From Reclinomonas americana ATCC 50394 (lineage: Eukaryota; Jakobida; Jakobea; Jakobida), in assembly GCA_048213135.1 (NCBI GenBank), contig PS015024.1, positions 223,208-287,137 on the forward strand: 63,930 nt of DNA. Direction: 5' to 3'. The first letter of the stretch is position 1; the number at the start of each line of letters is the position of its first letter. Positions 1-11,500 of this stretch are shown here, one piece after another. A program made the position numbers and the translations under genes. A model generated the notes under the pieces. That model was not told the origin of the DNA. It did no database searches and was given only the letters and a program-made list of their open reading frames with translations.

Positions 1-1398
1 AGGGCGACCGCCCACGCTCCGCCTTCTCCATTCCCGTGTATCGCGGCGACTCGCACCAACCATCACAGTTGCTGCGTGCGCGCAATGTGACCGCGTTGGA
101 CGACTCCACAGCGGCCGACGGCGAAGGTGGCGGCGGCGACGACTCGCGCCAGCGCAGTCGCACTCCACCGGCCAGCGCTGTTCTCGCACAGTTGGATGTC
201 ATGCAGCAGCACCAGCAGCAGCAGCAGCAGCGCTTGTCGTCGGCCGAGTCGAGACCATCAGAACAGGCAGGTCTGGCCGAAGACCTCAAGGAGGAGATGT
301 TTGGCGACCGGCACGGCTCCCTGCGGAGTTCTACAGGCGACGGTGTGTTGTCGCGTGCCGAGAGTGCCATGGTACGCTCGTCGCGACAGACACTGGCACC
401 GGTGGGGGTCACTCCGCGTTTGGACGATATCGAGGTGCTGTCGCCGGCCAGTGCGTTGACGGGCGAGTCTACGTTTGATGCCGAGGCCGGTCGTGTGTAC
501 GACGCCATCCTCTCACGGCAGCACTCGCTGGGCGCTGTGAGTGGCGCGAGCAGTACGGCCATGGCTGCGGCCGCAACTGGCGGCGCAGCTGATGATTTTG
601 AGACGGGCGAGCGCACTCTGCCACCTGTGCAACTCTCGCGCTCTGGCACTGGTGCTCTACTTCCGCCTCCGCCACCGCCACCTCCTCCAACCCTTCCCGC
701 ACCTCCTCCCGCATCTGGACGTCCGCGATCAGTTGCGTCGCGATGTGGATTTTGTGTGGCCTTTTTGGGGCGTAATGAGGTTCGAATGTTCGAGAATGCT
801 AACCACTTCACTTCCTCGCCCAATTCGTATGTGTATATTTGTGCCCGAAACAAATCAACAGGGCTCGTTGCGTCGCCGCGGCAGTGCTGCATCATCGGCG
901 TCCTCGTCCCCGGCCAAGCCACTGGGATCGTCTTCATTAGTCGACGATGAGACATTGCCACACAGTGGTCGCCGCTCGCCGGTCTCTGCCGGCGTCATAC
1001 GGTCACCATCGGTGGAGGCCCTGGAGGCTGCAGCTGCAGCAGCGGCCGCTGTAACTGCATCGTCCACCACCACGGGCGGAGTGCCCGTTGCGGTCAGCGG
1101 AAATACGGCCATCAGCGCAACGCAGGCGGAAGCGATTGCCGTTTCCGGTGGTGTGCCGCCATCGTTGATTTTGACGCCACTGCAAGTTCCGTCGCCGACT
1201 GCATCGCCGACTGCCAGCAGTGGTGGTCCGGGCCCGGTTTTGTGGCCTCCACCACCGGCACGAGCGCCACTGACGCGACACCCATTCGACGACGATGATG
1301 ATGATGACGATGACGACGACGAAGAGGAGGAGGATGACGATGATGAGGATGCTAGTAGTGATGACGATGCTGGTGCAGGTGCGACTGCACCTAGGTAG
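1..1398 (+). CDS. Disordered Ser/Pro/Ala-rich protein, 5' end outside the window
   Basis: I recognise no folded domain. The frame is open from the first bases and reads a Ser-, Pro- and Ala-rich chain with a Gln run (about 210-230), a Pro run (about 664-690) and an Ala run (about 1026-1050). It ends in a long Asp/Glu tract (about 1288-1375). The frame changes near 730-860; an intron 732-861 (donor GTTGCGT, acceptor ATCAACAG) joins the two halves in phase. The reading frame stops at 1398, but the last codons could instead be a donor (GTGCGA or GTAGTC near 1376-1395). The composition resembles the zinc-finger protein downstream, whose first visible exon (2428) has no start codon, so the two may be one gene. 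That is inference, and a 20-N gap at 1463 prevents a firm answer. Confidence 0.55.
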
Positions 1399-2427
1399 TC
1401 TTTGTTTTGTGTTGTGTTTGTCGTGTAAAGCCTGGTCGATATTCGACTTCGATTTTCACCCCNNNNNNNNNNNNNNNNNNNNTCTCACTCACGGTCGCGT
1501 CCGTGTTCAACTTGAGCGGAGTTGCGGTCGCATGGACACACAGCACCCGTCTTGTGGTGTGCACGCATGCGCGCGCACGCGTGCGTGCGTGTGGGGGTGA
1601 TTCAGAGGACAACACACACGAGCGTGGAGGGTGTTTTGCGCAGCGCTGCGAATCACGGTTTTCGAGTTGCATGATTCGTTTGCCCGCCCCCGTCTTTCAC
1701 GCCAGACTACACCTGCACATGTGCACACTCGTGGCGTGTGCACAACACCCCTACCACAGAGCGAGTCGCACAACGGCCACACGCGACCAGTCGCATGGGG
1801 GACATATTCCCAAAGAGGTGTTTCGCGCCGGAGCCGTCGATATCTTGTGGTTGCCGCATTTGTGCGGACCGTTTTGTGACTGCTCTGCGCGTGTCTCTCT
1901 CCACGCGTCGCTCTGTGTTCGTGTGTGTACCCACATGCGGGCCCGCTTTTCCCTGCCATGTTCGAGGCAAGTGCAAGTTGAGAATGCATGTATGATCGAT
2001 ATGCAGTCATGCTCGGAAATTGCCCGATTTGCCGATCACATTCACTGACCGCGCTTGTGTGTGTGCGCACACGCTCAACTCGCACACAAACGCACACACA
2101 GTGGCAGTTGTTTGTGCGCGTTTCTGCAACACTTGCACACGACAGAGACAGTGAAAGGAAGAGAGAGACAGAGACACAAACGCGTCCGTGTTGTAGCTGT
2201 TGTTAATACGCGCACCTTGGACGACGATCCCGGACTCACACTCCACTCGCACCCTCACTCGCACACCTTTCTGTGCGAGTGTGCGTGTGCGTGTGCGTGT
2301 CATTGGCGGCACTTGTGTGCGTGTGTGAAAACCAGTGAGGCAGCCTCATGGTGCGTGTGTGCGCGCGCGCGTCAATAGCGCAACATGTTTGCTCAAACGC
2401 TCACTTCTCTCTCTCACACGCACACAG
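1399..2427. other. Unresolved GT/CA-rich stretch with a 20-N gap
   Basis: About 1 kb dominated by short GT/CA runs, interrupted by a gap at 1463-1482. No long convincing exon is visible. Two short plus-strand segments carry CxxC signatures (about 1850-1876, CRICADRF; about 2010-2050, CPICRSH) and might be extra zinc-finger exons of the downstream gene. I could not join either one in phase. Most likely this is a run of introns and small exons linking the flanking coding blocks, or a 3' UTR plus promoter. Confidence 0.4.
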
Positions 2428-5069
2428 TTTGGCCTCTTCTCCATCTCCACCAAGGAGGGAGGAGAACCGCAGCCATTATACCCATGTGGTGCGCTCTCAT
2501 ACACACACTATGCCTCATTGATTACGTTGTATTGATCTCTCTCTCTCTCTATCACAGACCTATGCGAAAAGGTCTTCACCTCGCAAGGCAACATGCGACG
2601 ACACAGGACAGTGGCTCACCGTGGTGCGCCTCCACCTCCTCCACTGGAGCAACTGGTGGTCATGTCGCCGACATTCATCAGTCGCACGGAGAAGTATGGA
2701 GCCTCGGTGCAGCCTGTGCTCGGCATCAAGCCATCGCCTACTAGTAGTCACGCTGTTGATGATGATGATGAAGGCTATGATGGAGGGGATCAGCTGCAAC
2801 AGCAACGGCAACGAGACGAGGAGCTGTTGGCCATGAGCAGACGACGATCGTCGATTGCGGTGGTTGCTCCGTCGGCGACGGCCGCGGGAAGGAGAGGTCG
2901 TCGCGCGAGTGCAGAGGATGCGTTTAGCAATGCGACGCTGGAGAGTGGCAGCGGCGGCGGCGGTGACAGTGGCAGCAGTCGGATGGAGAGCGATCGCGAG
3001 AGCGGAGTCGAAGCGTTGATGAGAATGCCGTCCGGTCGAGGTTCATTCGCCTGTCTTTGTTTGCTCTGTCATTGTTAGTTGCTGACTGTGCGTGCGCAGG
3101 TGCGTTCATGTCGGCGGAGATTGTGTTTGAGCCGGCGCTGTCGTCGTCGGGCGGCAGTCACACGGGGTCGGTGTCGTCGGTGACGTCGCGCACGGGTGCC
3201 AGCCACATGTCGAGTGTGATTGCGAGCGAACGGAGTGGCCTGCGTGGGGCGGCGGTGGTGCCGAGCAGTCGGCATGTGTCGCTGTCGTCGTGGCAGGATG
3301 CTACGGGCGGTAATGAGGATTACACGACGCTGTCGCGGCACTCGTCCGAGTCGTCGTTTGGCGACTCGTCGCGGCGGCCGCCGAGCTCCAATGTCAGCGA
3401 GGGCCGTCGTGCCTCGGAGTCACTGGCCATTCACGAGGGCACGGGCCAGCTGCGCCCGGTTACGGCTCAAGTGGAGATGCCGTTGTCGGCCGTGCTGTTT
3501 CCGCGCAGTGGCAGCAGTTCGCGCATGACGGCGTCTCGGCGCTCGTCGCACTCCTCGTCAGGTCGCTCGCTGCTCGCCTCTCGCCGCTCCTCCCACTCGT
3601 CGTCTGGTCGGTCGTTGGTGGCGGCTGGCCAGCGGGCGGCGGCGCTACTAGACACCACCAACATTATCATGGACGAGGAGGAGTCGGAGGAAGAGGAAGA
3701 CGAGGAAGAAGAAGAAGAGGAGGAAGAGGCAGCGGCGGCAGAAGGCCAAGGACACGCAGCAAGAGATCGAGAGCAAGGGCGTTCTCGGAGTGGCAGTGGT
3801 GGCGACGGCGACGGAGACCACGGCATGTGGGCGCGGAAGCGCGAACGTGCATCCGACAAAACGGGTGACACGACAGCATCGCGTGGCATGGCCATTGATC
3901 TGTCGTCGATGCACGCGGAGGACATTGAGGATGGAGACGACAGCGAGCAAGGGCCGTTCACACCGGGTGCTGGGCCGTCGCCGTCGCGCCCCTCCATACC
4001 GGCAGCGGCCGACTCTCACCTTTATCACCGACAACCTCAGTCTGCCTGGGCGGCCTCGGCGCCGGCTCCGCCACCTCCGTCATTAGCTGCTGATTCGCGA
4101 CAGAGCAGCCGCCATTATCAGCAACAACAACAACAGCCGCCGCAGCAACAACAACATCACCAGCCGTCGTATCAACAATTACCGTCACCTGCTTCATTAT
4201 CGCCGTCGCTATCACAACAGTTCCGTCAACATTCCCAGCCTCAGCAACAACAACAACAGCCGTTGTCGCATTTCCACCATCGACACAACACCATATTACT
4301 GCATCAATCTCCGGCCAACGTCGCAGCAGCGCCCATGCTTCCTGCACCGCCATTACTGTACCACGCGCATCAATATCACGCGCCGCCACAGTTTACACCT
4401 CTCGCTGGCTACGGTTCCGCGTCTTCGTCGTCCTCGTCAACCTCGTCGTCACCGCTGCCGATGTCGTCGACACCGTCGCCGGCAATGTCACCTGCGCCAT
4501 CGCCCTCCATAATGTACGGGGCCGGTGGCAGTCGGAGTGGCAACAGAAGTCCGGTGCTGCACGGCCGCAGCGGTGCTTACGGGCATGCCTCGCCGCCGGC
4601 CACTGGCCCGCTCGCCACCATCCACGCACTCCGGCAACAAATGGGCTTGGTCGCCGACGCGGAAATGATGTCCATGGACGAGACGGAGGCCGCCGAGGCC
4701 GCCGCAGCCGCTGCGGTACTCCAGCAAGTGCGGATGAGTGCGCCGTCGGACATTGGCGCGCTGATGCGGCAGGCGCCGCCGCGGCACTCGTCGGATGTGG
4801 AGATTCAAGAGTTGATATCGCGGAGCATGGGCGCTCCGGGCTCCGCTGCACCCACGCCCCCCCTCAATGATTCTTTAGGGAGCGACCGGGACGCAGACGG
4901 CGCTGCGGGAGACGGTGGCGACGGAGCGGGTGGCGATGACGGCTTTAGTCGAGCGAGTGGCAGTGGCACGGAGGAGAGCGGCAGTGTGGATGGGTCGCGG
5001 CCGATGGACGCTGACCAGGAGGGTCTGCGAGAGGCACGGCGATCGCTGGCTCGCGCTTTGTGGAGATAG
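2428..5069 (+). CDS. C2H2 zinc-finger protein with a long disordered tail
   Basis: Three exons join in frame: 2428-2488, 2558-3040 and 3100-5069. The first two encode a classical C2H2 finger, C-x2-C-x12-H-x4-H; the intron 2489-2557 falls between the two cysteines of the CxxC pair (YPC|DLC). The rest is low complexity: Ser-rich, a Glu-rich tract (about 3672-3735), Gln/His/Pro-rich segments (about 4110-4270), and a 16-residue Ser/Arg duplication (ASRRSSHSSSGRSL twice, about 3530-3620). A nuclear, nucleic-acid-binding role is the usual inference for such proteins, but a single finger does not define a target. The 2428 exon starts at a splice acceptor (CACACAG), so the true start lies upstream, possibly in the coding block at 1-1398. 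The gene ends 239 bp before the convergent membrane-protein gene. Confidence 0.7.
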
Positions 5070-5308
5070 AAGTGGTGGTAATAGTCTGGCCCATACCGGT
5101 AATGATGCTTTCTTTTCACTGTTATCTTCTCCGCTCGTCGTAATCGTTGTCGATTTTCTGCTCTGCGTCTCGGTTTTCTTTTTTGTTTGATTTCTTTGTT
5201 GTTTTGTTGTTGTTGTTGTTGTTGTTGTTGTCGCTTGTTTGCTTGCAGCGTTAGGCATAAGTTTTGAACACGAGAAGAGAGTACATGAAAAGCACACATC
5301 CACGTATA

Positions 5309-5954
5309 TCACTTGCTCTGCTGCTGCTGTTGCTGTTGTTGTGTTGGACTTGAGCTGCCAGCAGGCTTCTTGTGCGGTCGCACCTCGGCCACCAAGTGAG
5401 CCACGTACGCCAGCAGCCCACTGCCGGTGAGCACCAGCAGCGTCCAGTACGACTTTTGATGCAACGAGTCCTTTACCACACAATGCTGCATGTCAGCGCC
5501 ACGAGACAAGAAGAAGAAGAAGGACCGGTTACAAAGAGCGCACCTTTCTAAAGTCACTGAGACGACCACCAAAGAGCGCCAGCCACGCGACCAAGACCAC
5601 TTGTGTGGACAAGATCAGCGGGCGATTGGTGGGTGCCAGGAACAAGATCAGTGCCAAGAAGAGCGACGCCAGCAGCAGCGACAAGGCCGAGAACTCGTAA
5701 TGCATGTAGAAGAAGCGACGAGCGAGGCTAACAAAGCTCGTGAGAAAGCATGCGGAAGGGAAGCAGAGTGGAGCAGGAACGCAACTCGGCATTGGCACCG
5801 AGCGAGTCCACGTAATGAGTGAGCTCATCCATGTGCACCGTCCCTTCGCCACTCTCCTTGACACCAAAGAACGCCATGTTACCGGGTCGATCGAGGTTCC
5901 ACGGGTCGGGCGACATGAGCTGCAGAGTGGCCAGCATCAGCCCGAGGGTCGCCG
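5309..5954 (-). CDS. Polytopic membrane protein of unknown family (5' end lost in a gap)
   Basis: Three C-terminal exons are visible on the minus strand. The first, up to 5954, encodes a hydrophobic helix and then a soluble segment (SPDPWNLDRPGNMAFFGV). An intron with donor GTTGCGT at 5785 joins in phase to an exon encoding ARRFFYMHYEFSALSLLL and further hydrophobic segments. The last exon has one more helix and ends in a Gln run. I count about four hydrophobic segments in all. I do not recognise the family. The upstream acceptor (5955) is fed by a (TG)n tract that runs into the 186-N gap, so the N-terminus is missing. It is convergent with the zinc-finger gene and lies tail-side to CASP. Confidence 0.6.
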
Positions 5955-5956
<2 letters not shown>

Positions 5957-6038
<82 letters not shown>

Positions 6039-6058
6039 CGACACACACACACACACAC
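5957..6058. repeat. (CA)n microsatellite at an intron 3' end
   Basis: About 100 bp of nearly pure CA with one ACGACG interruption near 6036. It runs directly into a gap. On the minus strand it is (TG)n immediately followed by CAG and the exon of the membrane protein, so it sits where the polypyrimidine tract should be. Confidence 0.9.
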
Positions 6059-6244
6059 NNNNNNNNNNNNNNNNNNNNNNNNNNNNNNNNNNNNNNNNNN
6101 NNNNNNNNNNNNNNNNNNNNNNNNNNNNNNNNNNNNNNNNNNNNNNNNNNNNNNNNNNNNNNNNNNNNNNNNNNNNNNNNNNNNNNNNNNNNNNNNNNNN
6201 NNNNNNNNNNNNNNNNNNNNNNNNNNNNNNNNNNNNNNNNNNNN
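6059..6244. other. Assembly gap (186 N)
   Basis: Unknown sequence. It hides the 5' end of the minus-strand membrane protein and the start of the plus-strand CASP gene. Confidence 0.99.
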
Positions 6245-8508
6245 AACGGGAGAGCAGCAGTGTTGCCTCTGCGGAGTCGCTGGCGGTGGAGAACAGGGAG
6301 CTGCGGGTGGAGCTGGAGGAGCTGAAAAAGGAGTTTGTCGATCTCAGGAATCAGGAGGTGGTGATTGAGAGGCTGCAGACGGAGCTGATGGAGATGCGGG
6401 CAGAGGTGAGGCAGCGGCGAAGCGCGTGTGCACTCTGCAGCTGCACTCTTTCTGTCTCTCAAGCACGCGAGAGTGCAGATTGAGCGCAAGGTGAATGAAA
6501 AGGTGAAGCAGCGTCAGACGGTGTGGCTGGAGGAGCACCGAGCGGAGCTGGAGCTGAGCCGCACGCGGTGAGGCGCTGTCATGCTGCTGCTGGTGTGCGA
6601 GTGTTTGTCTCTGACGCACGCACAGCGAAGCAGCCGCGCGATCCGAGGCCGAGACGCTCCGTGCAGAGAACGGCAAGCTGCGAGTGGAGGTCACCGAGTT
6701 GAAGACGAGTCTGTTTGCGGCCAAAGAGAAGCAGAGTGAGTGAGTGGCGAGTAGCAGAGCACGGTGAATCTTCTTCCCTCAACGTTGCCATTAGGTGGCA
6801 CGGACACTGGACTGCAGGCGCAAGTCGACTTCCTGTCGGCGGAGCTGGAGCGCCTGCAAGGCGAATTGCACACGGCTAACGAACGAGCGGTTTGTCGGCA
6901 GCCGCCTACGCTATCCCGCCGTTTCTTTCCTACGTTGTTGCTGACCTGTCGCCAGACACAGAGTGCCTCCAAGCAGGCCTCGGGGCGAGAGGACAGGTAC
7001 ATTCTGATTGCAACAGTCATCACGAGTTGTGACTCTCACCGATTCTTTCTCGCGATCGCATGCGCAGTCAGGCACGTGCAGTCGACGAGGAGTTCCGGGA
7101 ACTGGAGCAGTCGCTGCGTCGAGAGCTCGACGCAATGCGCGAGTACTCGGCGCAGCAGGAGCAGGAGCATATGGCCACAGAGAATGCACTCATTCAGCAA
7201 GTGGCTGCTCTGCGCTCCGCTGTCGCCACCAAAGTGCGTTGGACTGTGTGTGTGTGCGTGCGTGCTTCTAGGAGGGGAGGATACATCCTTTGCCAACAAT
7301 ACCACGTGCAGGAGAAGCAAGTTCTGCAACTAGAAAAACAGATCGAAGAGGCGCCATCACGAGAAGACTTTGATCGCGTGCGGTCGCAACTGCGTGTGTT
7401 GGAGGCCATGCAACTGGACGGTGATGGCGGTGATGGCGACGCGAGTGCACTGGCGCTGGAGAGCTCCACTGGTGGCGTATCAGCGGAAACAGTTGCGGGC
7501 TTGCGCATCGTGGCCCGGCGATTGCAGGACCAGGTCGTGCAACACAAGGTACGCGGTGGACAGCTTCTTCGCCGTGACCAGAGTCTCCGAAATGACTCAG
7601 CCTGCCACTCCTTCTCCCAGAATGCCCTGCAAGAGCGCACCGAAGAGCGTGACCGCCTTCAACAGCAGCTCGTCGCAGCTGAGACGCTCAGCTCTGATTT
7701 GCGCGCTGAAGTCGCCCGGCTGGAGGCGGCCAGCGAGCTGACTGCTGCACAGGCCGCCCCGTCCTTCGCCTTGTCGACTGTGATTACTGCTCCACACAAG
7801 GTATGTGTGTGCGTGTTCTTGCTTTCGATTCTGCACGCTACGTGTCACCCACGTTGCTCGACCGCAGCAGGGCGACAGCGACGCCGAAGCCATGCTCAAA
7901 ATCGTGACGGAGCAACGGGAACGGCACAAGCGCAAGTGTGCCGAACTGCAAGAGGTGACAGTCGGCCGATGCTTCCCCCGTCGCATGCGTTGTGCGTTCT
8001 ACACCTTCTCACAAATGCGCTTGCAGGAGGTCAACCACGCCAACGAACAGCTGTTCTTGACGCGACACGAAAACGAGAAGCTGACAGCCGACAATGTCAA
8101 GCTGTACGAGAAGATTCGCTTCCTGCAGAGTTACAAGGAGCGAGAGAGCGGCGGCTCTGCGTCGTCGTCTACGCTGTCCTCGGCTGCTGCGCGGCTCTCC
8201 GACCCCACAGAAACCAAGTACCGGCGTCTGTATGAGGATCAAGTGCACGTCGATCCGTACATGTCATTCAAGGCCAATGTGCGTCCTTTGCAGCCGATCG
8301 TCTCACCTTTTGTCACCTCGTAACGCCCGCCCTGCACGCACAGGAACGAGACGACAAGCTGCGGTCGCTGAATGCGGCGGAGCGCGTGACGTTGACCGTG
8401 TCGCGCATCATGCTGGGCAGTCGATACGGTCGGCTGTTTCTCCTCGTGTACTCAGTGCTGCTGCACTTGCTGGTGGTGGTCATCCTGTACAGATACGGTC
8501 GGCGGTGA
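6245..8508 (+). CDS. CASP: Golgin CASP (CUX1 alternative-product family), 5' end in gap
   Basis: A Golgi tail-anchored coiled-coil tether. About ten short exons encode continuous Leu/Glu/Arg/Gln-rich coiled coil (for example VENRELRVELEELKKEF, LEKQIEEAPSREDFDRVRSQ). The C-terminal region is diagnostic of CASP: DNVKLYEKIRFLQSY, then a YRRLYEDQVHVDPYMSF-like motif, a basic stretch ending in SRIMLGSRYGR, and one hydrophobic anchor of about 20 residues (LFLLVYSVLLHLLVVVILY) followed by RYGRR and the stop. CASP proteins use this anchor to sit in Golgi membranes, where they act in intra-Golgi transport. The end just after the anchor is short, lacking the lumenal extension of the human protein. Internal introns use ordinary GTGAG/GTACG/GTATG donors. 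The stop lies 39 bp from the stop of the convergent channel gene. The N-terminal coiled coil is lost in the 6059-6244 gap. Confidence 0.88.
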
Positions 8509-8547
8509 TAACAGTGATTATAGATTCATTATATTTTCGCATTCTTG

Positions 8548-11500
8548 TTATTCCTCGCCGGAGCGAGGCAGTTGGAGTGGTGCCAGTCTAACTGGCACAA
8601 AATGCCTCCCTTCATCCCCAAGCTCACTCGGGTCACTGGAATCGAAAAAGGCGGAGTTTGTGACGCCGGTTGGCGACATGGTTGTGGGCGACAGCGGCTC
8701 CGCGTCCAAGGCCGCTCCATCGATCTCGGCCTCGTCAAGCACACTGGCGACGATTTCGAAATTCACGCCGCGTCGACACCACTCGCGCACGTCAAGGCCG
8801 TCGACTGCCTCGTGCTCGAGGCCGGCAAACTGGCCTTCGTCAATGTTCGACGAGCCGGCAAGCAGGACCACAAACTCGTCAAAGTCTATGCACTGCAAGC
8901 AGCAAAAGGGGAGTTGGTGTCAGCAGTTGCACAGAGAGCGGAAGTGAGAGATTTTAGGCACGGGTGCACGCAACTCCGTCGCCGTCGTCGTCAAACTCTG
9001 TGGTCATGGCCACGAGGTCGGCGTACGACCGCATCTCCCCGACTTCTTCGAGAATGGCACGCAGTTCGTCCTGGTCGATCTTGCCACTGCCGTCGGCATC
9101 GTATGTGTTGAACACCTCGCGCAGCTCTTCCACCGAAGATCCTTGCAGCGATGACACGNNNNNNNNNNNNNNNNNNNNNNNNNNNNNNNNNNNNNNNNNN
9201 NNNNNNNNNNNNNNNNNNNNNNNNNNNNNNNNNNNNNNNNNNNNNNNNNNNNNNNNNNNNNNNNNNNNNNNNNNNNNNNNNNNNNNNNNNNNNNNNNNNN
9301 NNNNNNNNNNNNNNNNNNNNNNNNNNNNNNNNNNNNNNNNNNNNNNNNNNNNNNNNNNNNNNNNNNNNNNNNNNNNNNNNNNNNNNNNNNNNNNNNNNNN
9401 NNNNNNNNNNNNNNNNNNNNNNNNNNNNNNNNNNNNNNNNNNNNNNNNNNNNNNNNNNNNNNNNNATCACACTGCAGAATTCGTTCCAATCGATTTCCTA
9501 GAGAGGTGATAGTGCGTGCGGTAAGTTGCGATGGCGTCGCCACAAGAAAAGAGGAGCTGTGAGGCACTCACCAGATCGCCGTCGTCGTCACACTTGACGA
9601 TAATGTCACGAACTTCGTTTTCTGTCGGCGACTGCCCGAGACAGCGCAGGCAAATGCCCAGCTCCTCCGGCGTCAGCACGTGATTCCCGTCTGCGTCAAA
9701 CACCTCAAATGCCAACTGCATGCATTGGCCCAGTGGGGGCAGTCCGGGCAGTTGAATGGCATTCAGCTCCTCCAGTGGCACCGGATCGTTGATGAGGCGA
9801 TGGCGCACATGAGGTGGCAGCTCGCGCGAGTAGCGAATCAACGTCGGCCGCAGTCGTTGAAGCAGAGAGTAATTCTGCGGCTCTTCCTTTTCGAATTCGA
9901 GGCGTGTACGGAACGCATTGACAGCGGCCTTCATGCGGAGCCACGCCATGTCGTGGATTGCACTCTTCAGTTGCATAGAGCGTTGATGTTGCTCAAGCAG
10001 GCTGTGTGAGGGGTGGTGTGAGTGTAGGTGAACAATGCTGGTGCACAATGTTGGAGAGAACTCAACGTTAGGTACTCTGGACCGAGTGCGTTGCGCGCCA
10101 GCACCACCAGTGTCGACTGGAAGTGGGCCATGTCGAGAGCGAGGCCGACCTCCTTCATGTACTCGCGCAACTCAAAGTTGAACGTCTTTAGTCGAGCGCG
10201 TGTCACCGTAACCGGTTTGACAAGTGGATGGCCGAGCTCGGTGAGATCCTCCAGCACGACTTGCAGCTGGCGCCAGTGCATGCGATTGCGACCGCCGCTG
10301 ATTTCCTGCCACGCGTCTTGGAATCTGCACGATGGCGGTGAGTGCATGCTGCNNNNNNNNNNNNNNNNNNNNNNNNNNNNNNNNNNNNNNNNNNNNNNNN
10401 NNNNNNNNNNNNNNNNNNNNNNNNNNNNNNNNNNNNNNNNNNNNNNNGATTGCTGCTCATATGCAACGCTGCGCAACTTTTGCATATCGTCCTTCGAGAT
10501 TACAAAGGTGGCCTTGCGGTACACGTGCCCGAACTCGTCCAGAATAATCGCCACCACCAGGTTGAGGAACACAAAGGCCAGGAAGGCGTACACAAACACG
10601 AAAAATATGTACACCAGAGCCGGTTGGCCGCAGTAGGGCTCCGCACAAAACGGTTTTTGCACCGCAAGGTCGCGCATGACGCACTGCCAGTTGTCGGCTG
10701 AGAAGGGAGGTACGAGTCACAAGGGCGGTAAAAGAAGTGCACAGCGGTTATAGACACAAAAGACGAACCTGTTGTCACCCGCATGACCGTCAAGAAGGCG
10801 GGCACGAAGGAGCGGAAGTTGGCCTGTCGGTTGAGGCAGCTGCCGAAGCGTACGGTGCCGAACTGTTGCACGCCGAGTGTCGCGAAAATCACCACAAAGA
10901 TGAAGAAGACAAATGTGGTGTTGATCAGTCGCGGCAGCGCGGAACTGTACGACAGTTCGAGGGTTAGACGCAGATATAACACGGCGTTCTCGTCGAGCAG
11001 TCAGGGAGCACGCAACATCAAGGTCTCGAAGATGAGCCGCGTCGGCCGATAAATGTGCACGAGACGCAGAATTCGCAAGATGCGCGAAATGTCTTGAATG
11101 GCGTACCCCACCGACGCCACCTCAGACACACTGCTGAATGTCATGAACCAGCCGAGCCAGGAGCCGACAATGATGGAAAAGTCAAACACATGCCATCCCG
11201 ATTGCATGAAATATCCGCTGTGTGCAGATAGGCAGACGCATCCTGTCAGTCTCGCGCAGCAACTCTAAAGCACGCACAAATTCAATAAGAAAACGCACCC
11301 CGGTAGATAGGCTGTCATGCGAATCACGGCTTCGACAGTGAACACGGCGAGGAACATGAAGTTTCCGATGTTGATGGCATCCGAGACAGCCTGCGACTGA
11401 CCAAAGTGGCGCACTGCCAACAGGGCGGTGTTGCCGACCACACAAAAGAGGATGGCACTGCATCGCGCACAATATTATCGAATACTGTCTTTCTTGTGAA

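Noticed and set aside
1843-2050. Joining CRICADRF to GKCKLRMH as a complete C2H2 finger
   Set aside because: The residue spacing would fit C-x12-H, but no GT-AG intron joins the two in phase.
5940-6058. Poly-His-Thr or poly-Val-Cys open frames over CA/GT repeats (also at 44453-44972)
   Set aside because: Open in every frame only because dinucleotide repeats lack stops; they lie in introns.
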